A stretch of 64,000 bases of DNA, taken from Micrasema longulum. Lineage: Eukaryota > Arthropoda > Insecta > Trichoptera > Brachycentridae. Position 1 is the first letter of the stretch. Each line of letters starts with the position of its first letter. The position numbers and the translations under genes were made by a program. The notes below the pieces were generated by a model. The model had not been told where the DNA came from. It did not search any database and worked only from the letters and a program-made list of their open reading frames with translations. Where the stretch lies: the NCBI GenBank assembly GCA_022494885.1, contig JAGVSM010004547.1, positions 1 through 64,000 of the forward strand. Reading direction: 5' to 3'. Shown piece by piece: positions 12,450 through 24,339 of the stretch.

Positions 12450-15085
12450 ATATATTTAACTGTATGCATTTTTTTATTGAATTTCTACGAGTATGTGGTA
12501 ACAGTACGACCATTCGCTTCAGTAGGCTCGCGTAACTCCATTAGACTTGCATACAGCCTGAACTCGCTTCACCTTGTCTCGGTATTTGGGGCACTCTTAT
12601 CTCGCATTGTTTATTATTTCTAATTGGAAGCGAGTGATAGTCGCGGCCTTCCCAGCTAAGTAATACACTCAATTTATTTTATTACGAGAAATATTAATCA
12701 TCACCATCACCGCTGTACTGCTGTACTTGACCAATTAAATTACCTTCTCGATTCGACCCGCTCCTTAAGGAGGTCGCGACATTTGGTTAACCTTAATCTT
12801 CGGTTGTCAAAATTTCCCTCATTATTCTTAAATTACGCGTATTCAAAATGAATTCAACTTATTAGTGTTATAATTTACATCAGACTTTTTATTTGTGAAA
12901 TCTTGTGTCGATTGTAAGGGCGGAATACGTACATATTTGTAGCATTTAGGATACCGTCATGCCACGATTTCCCATGGGTTCTGTGAGAATGTGAATTCAT
13001 CCTTTTCTGTTCAAATACTTTTGTACCATACCATTTACCATTATACACACACACATGGTTCATCTGGCTTCATGAATGACATCCAGTCGAGGTCCCGAAA
13101 CCCGTTTATCGGTGCACATTATCAAAAGGCATCGATGTTTCGTTCCCTTCTGACTTCAGTACTACGAGACGCATCCCTAATCTGCGTGTACTTTCTACTC
13201 GCCGCGTCCGCGGAGGTTCCCCACTCGACGCCGAACTAATCTTTATCGATCTGGCGAGTACGGCTCAGTGTCTCGTTGATAAAGGAAGGGACATGCGACG
13301 TTTCGGGTCCGAGGAGAAGCGAGTGATCCCATTTTCCCAGAATAGGGACAAAAGACCACCAGTCCCGAAGTGAACACAAATATTTTGATCCTCTCCCGGA
13401 CCACTGGCACTGTGTCGGCCCCGGTTAGGAGTCGGGACCTTTGTCAGCGCGCCAAACTCAATTCTCGAAAGGAATATTTACGACCTTCGAGATGGGTGTA
13501 TTCAACCGCGCCGCTCGCTGGAAAATGTGTTCAAAACATTTGTTTTATCAATTATCCAGACGCCCACGCTTTGGCGAATGAACTACAGAAATTATCGAAG
13601 TTTTTGCGACATCACCGTGATGATGTTTTTTATTCGAACAATGCGTATCAGTATTAAGTACTAGGTATACTTTTATGCAGTTTTGCTGACATCGAGTACT
13701 GCCGGCTATTGCTGCCGTTTCTTTAATTCGTCATCAATGTCTTCTTTATTTGTAAAACAGGAACCGCGTGAAACATGAGCGAAATGTGTTAACTTTTCTT
13801 TACCTTTGTTTCACCACGCCCCCGCCCCATCACGTGACACTTGCATTTTCCTACGCTATTCATTTAACCCACTCGCTCCCTGCTTACATTATCGCTATCG
13901 TTTCGTCTCGCTACTAAACTTGTGTTTTTACTACTTATATTATTACAATTTGTTTATCGCTTAACTAGAGCGGGGTCCCCACTTTATCGATAAGAATATT
14001 ATTATCTTGAAATATTTCCAATACTCGCTATCGTCAGATCAATGTTCAAGTTAGCGATGTTTTTTATTAACTTTACATTCACGGATTCGAAATGTCGGCA
14101 ACTCCGAGACCGTTATAGTTTACTCAATCTCGGGCCGTATTTCTGTATTTTGACGTGTGATTTCATTTAGATGCGAATCGCCGGCCTCATGGGATCATAA
14201 CTTGGACGTTTTGCGCAAACTAACCTCGTTTAATTCGCGAACGTGTATCGAGATAGTTGGGAAAGGTCAGCGGGCTGTCGTTCAAATGCTCAATCGGCGC
14301 TTTAATCGAAATCGTTCTTATCAGATGATGTAGAAGAAGTATCCGAGAGCTAATGACTAGTCTGCGGCTACCGGGTATCAGAATCCACAGCCTGTCACGA
14401 TCGTGACTTCACACATCACCACAATCGTGAATTAATCAAACCAGAATCAGCTGTCAATCCGAAACTCGTTCGCACGTACCAGGCACCCGCGCGGGGACTG
14501 TTTAGCGTCATTTTCTCATTGTAGCCGCTAGCCTGTAAAACTTAAGATTAGATTCCATCAGCCGGACGCTTTCGACATTCGATAGTCCAATGAATGCGTC
14601 GCAACAATTAATAACATATTTCTGAAGTCCTTAGATTTGGACGATTGCCCAGTCGAATGTTCTTCGCGGATTGAAATAGTCTCATTCAAAACCGTTACAA
14701 TCCAGCCGATAAACATTGTGCTTGATATTATTTGAAATATTAACTCAGCCTCGGGGAATATGTTGGCTTTTTCGCTCGTTGTCCTGGATTCCCGGCCTCG
14801 CGGGAACGACCCGACCTCGGGCGAAGCAGATCCACGTCCGCGGCATCCCGAAATGTGTTAACTGAAATTAAATTTAGTTTCCCCTTCCGAGTCACGCATC
14901 CGCTCTGAGGTGTCGACTTTTTGGGGTGCATAATCTTTCCCTCGACTTTCGACGCTTCGAGAAACTGCGCTTTCAGCTCGCGCAGTAACATCTTATCCGT
15001 GATATGTTCATTTTTAAATTACAAAAATGCTCGAAGGTTTATTTATAACATTAAAAAGTAATAGATAATTTGTATAACGTAATTT
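12450..15085. other. Repeat-poor, higher-complexity island 2
   Basis: No recognised repeats. Mixed-composition sequence with several GC-richer blocks (for example 13080-13500 and 14150-14600). Frames such as 13370-13657 (95 codons) and 14740-14991 (minus, 83 codons) have no recognisable domains or clear splice context. Candidate regulatory or unannotated transcribed DNA. Confidence 0.4.
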
Positions 15086-15091
15086 TCATAA

Positions 15092-15313
15092 AGGTGTAAT
15101 GGTCAGCGCGTTTGCCTACCATGCAAGAGGTCTCGGGTTGGATTCCCGACGTGGCTGATATGAAATATTTATTTAAAGGGGTGGATTCCACTAGAATATT
15201 TCAGGGTCCCTGGACTGGAACCTGAAGCGTACTGATCATCTTACCTTCATGTAACAAAAATGACCAAGATACGCTGCAATTGATGTTCCAATGCAGTGCC
15301 CTACGCACCATTA
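15092..15313 (+). mobile_element. SINE family A (tRNA-headed), best-preserved copy
   Basis: Head GGTGTAATGGTCAGCGCG, CTACCATGCAAGAGGTCTCG and GGGTTGGATTCCCGACGTGG give box A- and box B-like sequences. Body with TCCCTGGACTGGAACCTGAA; 3' end GCAGTGCCCTACGCACC. Confidence 0.8.
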
Positions 15314-15454
15314 TTTATTTTTTGTATTTTATTCATTTTCATTAATTTTATTAAAATCAACTCCTCTTTACCTAGTGCCCAGTCTTCGTGTTTATTCTGT
15401 TTTTGTATTATTTTAGTTCTTACAAAAGCCACATTCAGAAAGTCATGATACTAT

Positions 15455-15625
15455 TTATTTATTTATTAATGGACACTGTTCATGTATACAATTTATAGGT
15501 TTAAAACATAACAATAAAAGAATAGTTAAAAACAATTTTCAAAAAGAAAAGAAGCATTGACAAACATAAGGGACATCAAGACAAGGTCTGGACTATTTAT
15601 TTAGTGCTCGGTTAAATCGTTGTAT
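15455..15625 (-). mobile_element. CR1/jockey-like LINE tail, second copy
   Basis: Aligns to 5848-6013: TTTATTTATTTATTAATGGA, ACAATTTATAGG, AAGAAGCATTGACAAACATA and GGGACATCAAGACAAGGTCT. Contains only the 3' UTR and the last codons. Confidence 0.75.
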
Positions 15626-15767
15626 TTTCTTCTCTAGTTACAAAAAGCGTCAGTTCACGCATATGGCTTGTTGCCGATCGCTGATCCGTACAGAGCATGT
15701 GCCACAGCTTAGCACACCCGTGTCCCCCTGTTCTCCGTGCATACTCTCAATGCATACAACTTAGTAC

Positions 15768-17060
15768 AAACACTGTACTGGTTGTTTAACTAAAGCTGGC
15801 GCGTTCGCAAAACTCACACAAACGCATTTAGAAATCTACCGGCGTTGATTTACAAAAGGGTTACATTAAATGTAAACCAAATGTTCTATCTTTTTTGTTT
15901 ATCAATAAGTGTGTGTAGATATTTTCTCCAATATAATTTGTACGGTGCATTTTAATTAGACTATATTAATCTATGTAGTGTAATTAAATGTAATTATTTA
16001 ATAAAAAACATTTTTGTTTAAAGTAAATAAATATATGACAGTTTCTTAAGTTGTTGTTTTTTTTCGCTCTAATCCAAAGGAGATTTTTTAAAACATTTAA
16101 GATAATATCAAGATTTTTAACATCAATATTCTGTACGGCAAATTTTTTTTATGTAAGTTTTGCGAAAGCGCCAGCACTAGATAATCGACCTTTACATGAA
16201 ATGAAAATATGTATTTATAAATCAGTGTTTTTAGTCCATAGTTTAATACATAAATACATATACAAAAACATTAATTACGTATTATTACATTTTAACCACT
16301 AAAAATCGCAGCAAAAGACGAAAAGACTTTCAGACGAACGCGGAAGCATCCTGTCTAAATTTTATTATTATTTTTTATTTTATTAGGTAATTCAACCAAG
16401 ATACATACTGGAAAACATACCATTTAAAAGCATTCGTCGATACGATTTTACATGATTACACAAAATAGATTTATATATTAAGATGTAGTACATATTTTTA
16501 AATATTAAAAAAAAAAATATTCAAGATTATGATTGATAACTTATATAGCGCCATTTTTATAGTGATTCTATAGATAAATAAATTTAATTGAAGCTTTTAA
16601 ATCTGTAATTTAATTCAAACAACTTATTTTGTGGTCATATGCTACGGATTTATTCAAATGATTTAGAGAACAAGTGGGTTTTAAGTTTTTTTCGAAACAT
16701 CACTTCACTCTGACAGCCTCGCACCACTGCTGGGAGAGCATTCCATGCCATAGGGCCCGCGACCGCAAATGCGCGTTCACTGAATTTAGTGCGCTGTTTG
16801 CGTAGAGGTATGATAACTTTTTCTCTCGGTGCCGTTGACGTAGCTGATCTATATATGATTAGCAACGAACAAAGCAATAGTTGTCTATGTTAAGCTAATA
16901 AGCGCGTCTGAGCGCGAGAGAGACAGAGATTATTTTCATTATACGCATGCCGTGCGATGTCATACCATGAGCTTACTTACAGATACTACATAATGCGTTT
17001 GTGTAAGTATTGCTAACGCGCCAGCTTCAAAAAATCCACCAGTACCTACTGCACAGTATT
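15768..17060. mobile_element. Region bounded by long inverted repeats
   Basis: 15768-15830 (with AAGCTGGCGCGTTCGCAA and CACACAAACGCATT) is the imperfect reverse complement of 16990-17060 (AATGCGTTTGTGTAAG, CTAACGCGCCAGCTT). Between the arms is a LINE fragment (16370-16880). It could be a TIR transposon carrying an insertion or two inverted copies of one element. Confidence 0.45.
16365..16880 (-). pseudogene. LINE 3' end, RT C-terminus
   Basis: The minus frame 16650-16877 reads RTKFSERAFAVAGPMAWNAL, PAVVRGCQSEVMFRKKLKTH, LF; the FxxRAFxVAGPxxWNxLP and FKxxLKTHLF pattern marks the C-terminus of a non-LTR reverse transcriptase. The adjoining AT-rich 16365-16650 is its 3' tail. 5'-truncated. Confidence 0.75.
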
Positions 17061-17449
17061 GCACATGTGTTGGGTCTGGATACAGGGGACTGCAGACATT
17101 GAACTTGGGACTTTTACTTGGGCGTTCCGACAACTCTCCCCTACTCGATCCATTAGTGTATTCTTTTTTAATATTTATTTGTTTTAAATATTATTTTGTA
17201 AATACGAGTATGAGGTTAAAGCAGGTTCTCACATGGGTATAAAATGGTGCTCTTATCGTGAGACTATACTGTATATTAACGCATTTATTAGAAATCACAA
17301 AAATTCTCTCCGAATGTTTTTTTATCATATTGATAAAATCACTACCCTATCTTTATTATTATGTTTGAAATCATCAATATCGTTTCTAAATTAGTTGTAG
17401 GTACCTTACCCATATGAAAACTTCAATTTACCCATATGAAAACTTCAAT

Positions 17450-17800
17450 ATTTGTAGGCAATAAGGGTAGGAAATATCACTTTTTTTTAAGTAGTAAAGG
17501 TCTATGAAATACTGTCCCGTAATTTTTTTTTTTTTTCTTATCAGTAGCATAAAAAATATTTTTAAAATTGTAATTTTGAATTCCCGCAAAAACGGCCATT
17601 CCATTTGACACGCCCCTAATACGTCACGATTCATGTTTATTTGTTCCTGACCATTTAAATTTCAAACTATCAAGGCCAAACATGTCGCGTTTTTCTAGTG
17701 ACGTATTTAAAAAAAAAATCTTCCTTAAATTTATTTATGAAAACATTTCTCCACGATTCGTTTTGAATATTTTGACAAAAACGCGACAATTATTTAACTT
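17450..17800. repeat. Dispersed element E, copy 1
   Basis: Shares long stretches with 62045-62360: AGTAATAAAGGTCTAT-like start, GTAATTTTGAATTCC, CACGCCCCTAATACGTCACG, ATTCATGTTTATTTGTT and ATTTATGAAAACATTTCTCC. No coding capacity; class unknown. Confidence 0.65.
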
Positions 17801-17969
17801 CAAACTTTATTCAACTTAACTTTTTTTATGCAACTGGCCCCTAGTACTTAAATAACTGACCTTCTTTGTATACTTTTGTTTATTTTGTATTATAAATTAC
17901 ATTTGATGACGGAGAGTACTGAACAACCGAACCATGTAAATTAAATTCTAAAGTAAACTCTTCTATTCA

Positions 17970-18320
17970 CTAGAGCCCTTACAGGGCACTGCAGATTGAA
18001 CAAACACCTTGCTAGAATGAACCTTCCCGAAACTTCCATATGTAGGTTCTGCAGTTCAGATGAGGAAACACCTATACACATTATATGCGCATGTGATGCT
18101 TTACATCATAAAAGGAGCCTCATCCTCGGGGGACCACTGGTTAAGCCTGAGGATGTTAAAGAGCTCGCTCCATACCTAATAGACCGATACTTTACGGATC
18201 TAGGCTTGGAGGGGGAGATTTAGCAAAATGTAAACTCGCGCCTTCCACACAGTAGCCAGGCTCTTTATACGTCACGTCGACGTCAGGAGCTTGCATAGCA
18301 CTGACCCCCACCACTAAGAA
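17970..18320 (+). pseudogene. Jockey/R1-like LINE fragment, C-terminal region
   Basis: Frame reads TGHCRLNKHLARMNLPETS, CRFCSSDEETPIHIICACDA and ends LGLEGEI with a stop at 18221-18223. The CRFCxxxxETxxHIxCxC cysteine-histidine motif and the TGHCxLN lead-in mark the segment after the RNase H domain of such elements. 5'-truncated; tail ends in AAGAATAAGAATAA. Confidence 0.8.
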
Positions 18321-18349
18321 TAAGAATAAACTATTTCTGTAGTATTAAC

Positions 18350-18810
18350 ACATTAAAACAGAGTTGAAGAACATTTAAAATAAGGTAATATAGAAGTCCA
18401 GGCATCTACAGGGCTTATGACCTGTCAATGGCTGGTTTAAGTGGCCACTTTACACACTGTGTAATATTCACCATTCTGCCCATATTTGAACATCTATATT
18501 CCTTCGATTCTTTCATTTGTTGATGTTTGTGAAGTTAAAGAGCTGTAACCTTTATTTATGCGGGTGAGATTCATCTAATTGAATTATTTCACCAACATAG
18601 TAGGCAACGCCTGAAAATGACCAGGTGGATTTATCAACAATATTTTGAGTTTGTCCAAATTTTTGTAGACAAGGACTGGATTCAACTTCCTGGGGAGCTG
18701 TTTATTTGAACATCTATATTCCTTCAATTATTTTATCTGTTGATGTTTGTGAAGTTAAAGAGCTGAAACCTTTATTTATGCGGTTGAGAGTCTCAAAGGC
18801 ATAGTTTAAA
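18350..18810 (+). mobile_element. MITE family 1, long copy with internal repetition
   Basis: Starts AACAGAGTTGAAGAACATTT and GGCATCTACAGGGCTTATGA. The TTGAACATCTATATTCCTTC ... AAAGAGCTGAAACCTTTATT block occurs twice (about 18485-18560 and 18705-18785), so the copy is partly duplicated. The TCCAAATTTTTGTAGACAAG segment matches 33290 in the opposite orientation. Confidence 0.65.
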
Positions 18811-19242
18811 TTTTTAATAATTTGTATAAACCACATTACTTTTGATTCATTAAAAACTGATGAGTATCTACTCAGATCACGTTGGCTGTAGTGGTTAAAC
18901 CGTTTCCGTGTGGTAGTTTGGAGTTAACTATGGCAGTGTAACTAATAAACACATGGTAACAACAACTGGCGTGTAAACATTTTTGAACTGCCGTATCCAC
19001 GTAATGTTTTGTTTGTAACCATTACAGAAATGTGTACTAAAAAATAAAAACGTCATCGCTACCACTTAAAAAAAATATGGCAAATGATGCTTTTTTTCGT
19101 GTTTTTTTTGTGTTTTCTAATTTGATCGTAAGACACAGCTGTCATCCTTATTATTAAATTAGTGTATTATTTAACGGTACTTATTTTACTTTTGATTTCT
19201 TGTATGATATTTATTTATTTACTATCATCAGTATTACGCTTT

Positions 19243-19358
19243 AGGGCTGGTATTCTCAACGAAATTAGGATTTCTCTGTAATCGTGTATTTAAAACGTAA
19301 ATACGCGTTAAAAATACTTTTTACACACGCGCTTTTGCGTTCAGAATAACACACCTCG
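19243..19358. mobile_element. Small palindromic MITE (AGGGCTGGTATTC type)
   Basis: AGGGCTGGTATTCTCAACG at the left and GCGTTCAGAATAACACACCT at the right form imperfect inverted ends, related to 1430-1541. Confidence 0.4.
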
Positions 19359-19419
19359 GGTGCCAGATCAGGGAGAATGAAATATTTCGTCTAACCATCA
19401 TTAAAACAAATATCTCACG

Positions 19420-19500
19420 TTGACCCTGCCAGGAATCGAACACAGGGCCTCGAAGATGTAGTGGATGGAAAATGCTCCAACGAGTACACTACTATGCGGA
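19420..19500 (-). repeat. tRNA-like SINE head (degenerate)
   Basis: GACCCTGCCAGGAATCGAAC (19424-19443) is the reverse complement of a box-B region; an internal CCAACGAGTACACTACTATG matches a box-A position. No tRNA fold. Confidence 0.4.
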
Positions 19501-19529
19501 CTTATTGCCACTCGGACAGAAGTTTTTTT

Positions 19530-19676
19530 TAAACCACAACAGGCCTCGAGGCCCAATTAATGCACAGAACACCCAGGCTTGAGAAAAAAACACTTTTTTT
19601 TTTATTCACCGGGAATCTAACCCGGAACCTTCCGTGTGTGACTCAAGCGTCTTAACTACTACGCCACGGAGGCCGC
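19530..19676 (-). mobile_element. SINE family B (tRNA-headed)
   Basis: Signature ACCACAACAGGCCTCGAGGC, ACACCCAGGCTTGAGAAAAA, CACCGGGAATCTAACCCGGA and a tRNA-like head (GTCTTAACTACTACGCCACG). Other copies: 24169-24335, 39486-39651 and, inverted, 55750-55901. Confidence 0.8.
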
Positions 19677-19679
19677 CTT

Positions 19680-20425
19680 TTACCTGAGAGTAGCCGTAGA
19701 GTCAAAAACGCTCGTCCAAGTTCTGATTCTATTTTACGCACATCCGCGCCGACACGAAAAAAAAAATCTAATTATTTTTGCCAAAAATACTTTTTCTTTA
19801 TTTTTAAATGATTCTAACTTAAAAGATACCCAATTTATATGTCCCACGTTTAATTTGCTTTAAAACAATAAACAAGTTATTAAATTAACATTGTCGGTAC
19901 ATTTTATGGTTTTATGATATTTTAATATTGCGCGGGCAATAAAACGCAAGTAAGTAGGTACCCCTATATTCCTTTTTTTAATCGAGTGCATTCTGATTGA
20001 GGGAGCATTAGGAAGTCATCGCCCAGTCTTCAAACTTTAATTAATTCAATTTCTTTTAATTATCCTTCATTAAAGCAACGGACCATATCGCTGAGACAGA
20101 ACCCGTTGACTATTTGAGCCCCCCTCCTTTTGTCAAAACTTGTGTCCGTGTGTGTTTTACCTACACATCTACACATAATGTATTGATTGTATTTATATTT
20201 GTAAATGTGTGTAAGCTTTCGGCTATTTTACACAATAGGGATTGACGTTCACACACGCTTTTCTACTTAAACGCATTCATTAATACTAACAAATGTTACT
20301 AAGTTTGTTTTTGTCTATGAGATATGTATACTCGTATAACGAGCCATGATCAAATAATGCCTTCGTATTTTTCAAGTAAAAAATACCAAAAATGTAACCC
20401 TCTACTCTAATATATTTTTTTTAAA
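19680..20425. other. AT-rich stretch, nothing recognised
   Basis: No repeat family of this window, no exon and no RNA gene identified. Confidence 0.4.
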
Positions 20426-20429
20426 TTAC

Positions 20430-20610
20430 AATAGAGATGACGAACATTTTAGATAGAGGAATATACAAGTCTAGGCATCAACAGGGCTTATGAGCTGTCA
20501 TTGGCTGGTTTATGTGGCCACTTTACACCCTGTGTAACATTCATCTTCTGCCTATATGTGAACATCTATATCCCTTTAAATTCTTTCATCTATTGATGTT
20601 TATGAATCCA
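20430..20610 (+). mobile_element. MITE family 1, partial copy
   Basis: ATAGAGATGACGAACATTTT, TCTAGGCATCAACAGGGCTT, GTGGCCACTTTACACCCTGT and ATCTATTGATGTTTATGAA match the family consensus; the right end is missing. Confidence 0.65.
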
Positions 20611-21119
20611 TTTGTGTATAAGTTCTATTATAGTGTACCGTCTAGGTGATTTCCAAAAGTCATGCAAAATTCATGTTCAAGCGAGCATTTTTTGCTTGAA
20701 TTTGGATCTATTGGAGATTATAATCGCTTTGAAGTGAGCACTTTTTATTACAGAAGCCTATTTAAAATAAAAATGAGAACTATTTTAAATGTTAATGACG
20801 TAAGGAACGCGGACTAATTGTTTGCGGTCATTTCATTGGCTATTTTCGATCATATGATGTCGATATGACAAGTAGATTGAACATACCGAGGTATACCGTC
20901 TCGATATATACAGATGAAGATAGCGTTCATAATCGAGGCACAGGTATTTGAATATTGAAATGTAAAAGCTTCATTTGAAATAAAATCTTTTTTTACCGTA
21001 TCTTGTTCGTCTACCAGATGTATTGTTTTAATATTTTGACGTGTAATTTACAAAGTTTATATGCATAACCGAAATGAGATTTTTCATTTATGGTCTATTA
21101 AGCTGATATGCCTATAGTC

Positions 21120-21345
21120 TAATATGGATGTCAGGCATATATGGCGAGAACGAACGGTGACGCTAGACGAGGACGATCGAGGAAGACGTGGCATTATCAG
21201 ATAAACCAAAATTTTAACTCTTATCATGTCAAAAGCGGGCTGAACCAAAGGGCATGTATGAATGTGAAAGAAGCTAGAAATTCTCCATCCTCTCTGCCTA
21301 CCCCCCTTGGGGAAAATGGCGTGATAGTAGTAGTTGAAGTACTCG
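21120..21345 (+). pseudogene. RTE-like LINE 3'-end fragment (copy 1)
   Basis: ARTNGDARRGRSRKTWHYQ and AAGAAGCTAGAA then CTCTGCCTACCCCC correspond to the tail region of the better copy at 27085-27515 (GRRTTWHDRVNQ). Short and mutated. Confidence 0.6.
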
Positions 21346-21419
21346 AAACAATTAATTTTTCGTAACGACTTTTTGCCAAAATAACTATCATGTAAATTCA
21401 AACTATTTTGACAGTTTTA

Positions 21420-21650
21420 CGAATATATTTATTTTTTATTATTAATAAAACATAAAATACAAAAATTACATATTATACTCCCAGGAGTTATTAGAAACTC
21501 ATTTGGGACCGTACATAAGAAAAAAAAAATTGACAATACATAATATCATAAAAAATTAATACATCCGAAATAAAAAGAAAACATTATTGTATAAGAAACA
21601 TAAAACACAATCTTATATAAACTACATTAATAATTATCACCATGAAAAAG
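21420..21650 (-). mobile_element. LINE tail (CTCCCAGGAGTTA type)
   Basis: AT-rich sequence with TACTCCCAGGAGTTA then AACTCATTTGG, also present at 975-1110. Poly-T at the left suggests a minus-oriented LINE 3' end. Confidence 0.5.
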
Positions 21651-22004
21651 ATTTAAGAAATATTTTTTAATTGCGACACTTCTGGATTTTTATTCAGTTT
21701 TAAATTATGTTTTTTTATTAATTATTTTTTGTCTTTTATAGCTGACGATTTATTTGAAAATGTTTTACTACCCCAATTTCGGACTACTCCAGCACCCTAT
21801 TAACGTCACATAAGGGAAGTTTTGTGCCAATTGATCCTTTGTTTGGTTAATATTGTCCCCCTGATCTACGAGAACCCCCAACTTATATCCATAACACATA
21901 CACTCTACTCATATTATCACCGGTGGTTGGTTACTCCTAATAACTCATGATGAAAACTGACTAACCGCCAACATATCAATCATTGCGAACAATAATTTTC
22001 AAAT

Positions 22005-22250
22005 TGCTGTAGTCATTAATTACTACGCGTTGATTTTTAACCTCGCTTCCTCCACATTCATACATTATTCCGACTTTTGACTTGTCCATCTTTAAGTATT
22101 TGTTGGATTCGGCCGTGCTATGTCGTCTCGTTCTTCCTCGTTTTCTGCATCCATCAACATTCGCATTGTAAATCTGTTTTATAGTTATTTTGCTGTCCAT
22201 TCGCTCTACGTGTTATAATAAACGCGGCACTCCTTTCTCGATTTTGTCAT
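22005..22250 (-). pseudogene. RTE-like LINE 3'-end fragment (copy 2)
   Basis: Minus-strand frame RMDSKITIKQIYNANVDGC, RKRGRTRRHSTAES matches HVERMDSESTAKRIYDASVD, GCRKRGRRTTWHD of the 27.1-27.5 kb copy. Decayed. Confidence 0.7.
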
Positions 22251-22254
22251 ACTA

Positions 22255-22650
22255 GTCTCAGGCTTATATTTAGGGCTTATGGCCTGTCAGCGGCCACTTT
22301 ACACACCGTGTAACATTCACAATTCTAAACAGAATCTCACCCACATGATAAAGGTTTCAGCTCTTTTACTTCACAAAAATCAACAGATGGACGAGTTGAG
22401 TAAATGTGGATGTTTAAACATAAGGCAGAATGGTGAATGTTAAACAGTATGTAAAGTGGCCTCTTTAACCAACCACACCAAAAGTGACTTGATACTAAAA
22501 AGTAACTTTAAAAATTAACTAAAAAAATAATTCATGTATAAAAATGTACATTAATGTAAATAAAATAGTGAATAGTGAATAATTAAAATGACAGGTCATA
22601 AGCCCTGTAAATGTGTAAATGCCTAGACTTCCATATTGAGCAATGTCTAT
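22255..22650. mobile_element. MITE family 1, two half-copies head to head
   Basis: 22262-22420 carries the family body in forward orientation (GGGCTTATGGCCTGTCAGCG, GTAACATTCAC). 22420-22650 carries it in reverse (GGCAGAATGGTGAATGTTAA, TGACAGGTCATAAGCCCTGT). A fold-back arrangement. Confidence 0.6.
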
Positions 22651-23244
22651 TCAACCGTATCTCTTCGGATATCGACATCTTTCATACGTATTAGTGAAAA
22701 AAAAGTTCCGAGGCGATATCATTCTTTTTCTTTAATTGCTGGGTATTTTAATTTTACCATCTTTGTGTATTTAAATTTCAGTGTGAATTTTTTCGTGTTA
22801 TGTATGCCTTGAAATATTTTTGTAATATACACAAACGTATATAAAATAAATAAATAAAAATTCCTTTCTCAAAATGTTTTTAAATTTAAATCTAAACTTT
22901 TATTCGTTGGTTGGAAGAAATTAATAAGAAGCCCGCCAATGTACAATTTATATTATGTTCACAAATTTAAATTGTTCAAAGATCTTTCTGTTCCCAAAAA
23001 TTCTTAGATAAATTTGAGTATATTTAATACCCACGTTTTTACTATCTACATCAGATAAAAAAAATCGTATTACGAAATTTTTTATTAGATTTCACGTACT
23101 CTGTTATCTTCCAATTTTCTAGATCATTCCAGATACATGCGTTTTTAAATTCGTTTTGTTCATATTGATGGAATCTGCGACAGATTAAGGTGATTTATGA
23201 AATTAAAAGCATAGGTACTACCTTTCAAAACGTTAAGATACATA

Positions 23245-23500
23245 TATACCTCGCTCATTGAATCCATTATATCTTACGGAGTGCGTGTCTGGGGTCTCAC
23301 CTTCCAGTCTCATCTGGGTAAAATTTATGATATTCAGGTGAGACTGTTGAGGGGATCGTACCGGATAGCATAATCCGTGAGGCGAAACATATGGGCCAAA
23401 GTGTATATTTTAAATTCTGTAATGTCCTGCCGGTAAAACAACTTTGTGACTACAAATTGATTGTAGATCACTTTGTTGATCCGGAATATAAAAAAATAGT
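23245..23500 (+). pseudogene. CR1/jockey-like LINE fragment, RT C-terminal domain
   Basis: ESIISYGVRVWGLTFQSHLG then KIYDIQVR, and after one frameshift SVYFKFCNVLPVKQLCDYKL, IVDHF. This is the usual region downstream of the RT catalytic domain. Contains a frameshift and stop. Confidence 0.75.
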
Positions 23501-24165
23501 TTCCCACACTCACAATACAAATAAAATAAATGTAATTTAAACCTGTCATAAAAAAAAAAAAAATTTAAAAAATGTTTCCTTAGACTTAGTGGGTAACAAA
23601 TTCTTTTATGTATTTTTTTATTATAAAATAAACGCTGCTCTGCAGCACTGAAACTGAAATTAACACAAAAAAGCAAGGGAATCGGTAACAAGACAGACAT
23701 AACAGGGTACAAAGACAACAAAATAACTAATATACAACTTACCTTGCTTGACCCTACGACTGAACTGCACAAAAAAACTCGCCAGTTTGACGAAAATTGT
23801 GCACTAAATTGCTTCGTGAAACCTACAAGAATAAAACATCAGTACGGTAACCAGAAATGCTAAAATATACAAATAAAATACCATATAACGGCAACACTAC
23901 CACAAAGATAAACCAAGGGCATATGCAGGCAGTAAAATATACTATACAATGCTTTTATACCCGAGAACATGAAAAATTGTATTGAGGGAAAAAATTAACA
24001 TTAAAATGACTACACTAACCAGACGAGGCATAACATGACCCTAAAGGTTATTTTAAAATTATAAATAAATATTTAAAAAAGAAATGTAAAACCTTATACA
24101 AGGACGTAAAATAATAAATATACTGAGCCAGCTTGCTGGCATGTTTTGTATTTTTATTTATTTAT
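23501..24165. other. A/T-rich stretch, nothing recognised
   Basis: Possible continuation of the LINE tail at its start, then unassigned. The minus frame 23410-23772 (120 codons) overlaps the LINE antisense and looks accidental. Confidence 0.4.
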
Positions 24166-24168
24166 TTT

Positions 24169-24335
24169 TGCACCACAACAGGCCAGGCGTCCCAATTACA
24201 GTGGTGAATTAGATCACAGAACACCCAGGCTTGAGAAAAACCACATTTTTTAATTTTTGTGTTCTCACCGGGAATCGAACCCGGAACATTTCGTGTGTGA
24301 GTCAAGCGTCTTGACCACTACACCAAGGAGGCCGC
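24169..24335 (-). mobile_element. SINE family B (tRNA-headed)
   Basis: GCACCACAACAGGCCAGGCG, ACACCCAGGCTTGAGAAAAA, CACCGGGAATCGAACCCGGA and GTCTTGACCACTACACCAAG. Best-preserved family-B tRNA head in the window. Confidence 0.85.
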
Positions 24336-24339
24336 ATAT

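Noticed and set aside
23410..23772. 120-codon minus-strand frame with Ser/Leu/Phe-rich sequence
   Set aside because: Partly antisense to the LINE fragment at 23245-23500 and partly A/T-run sequence.
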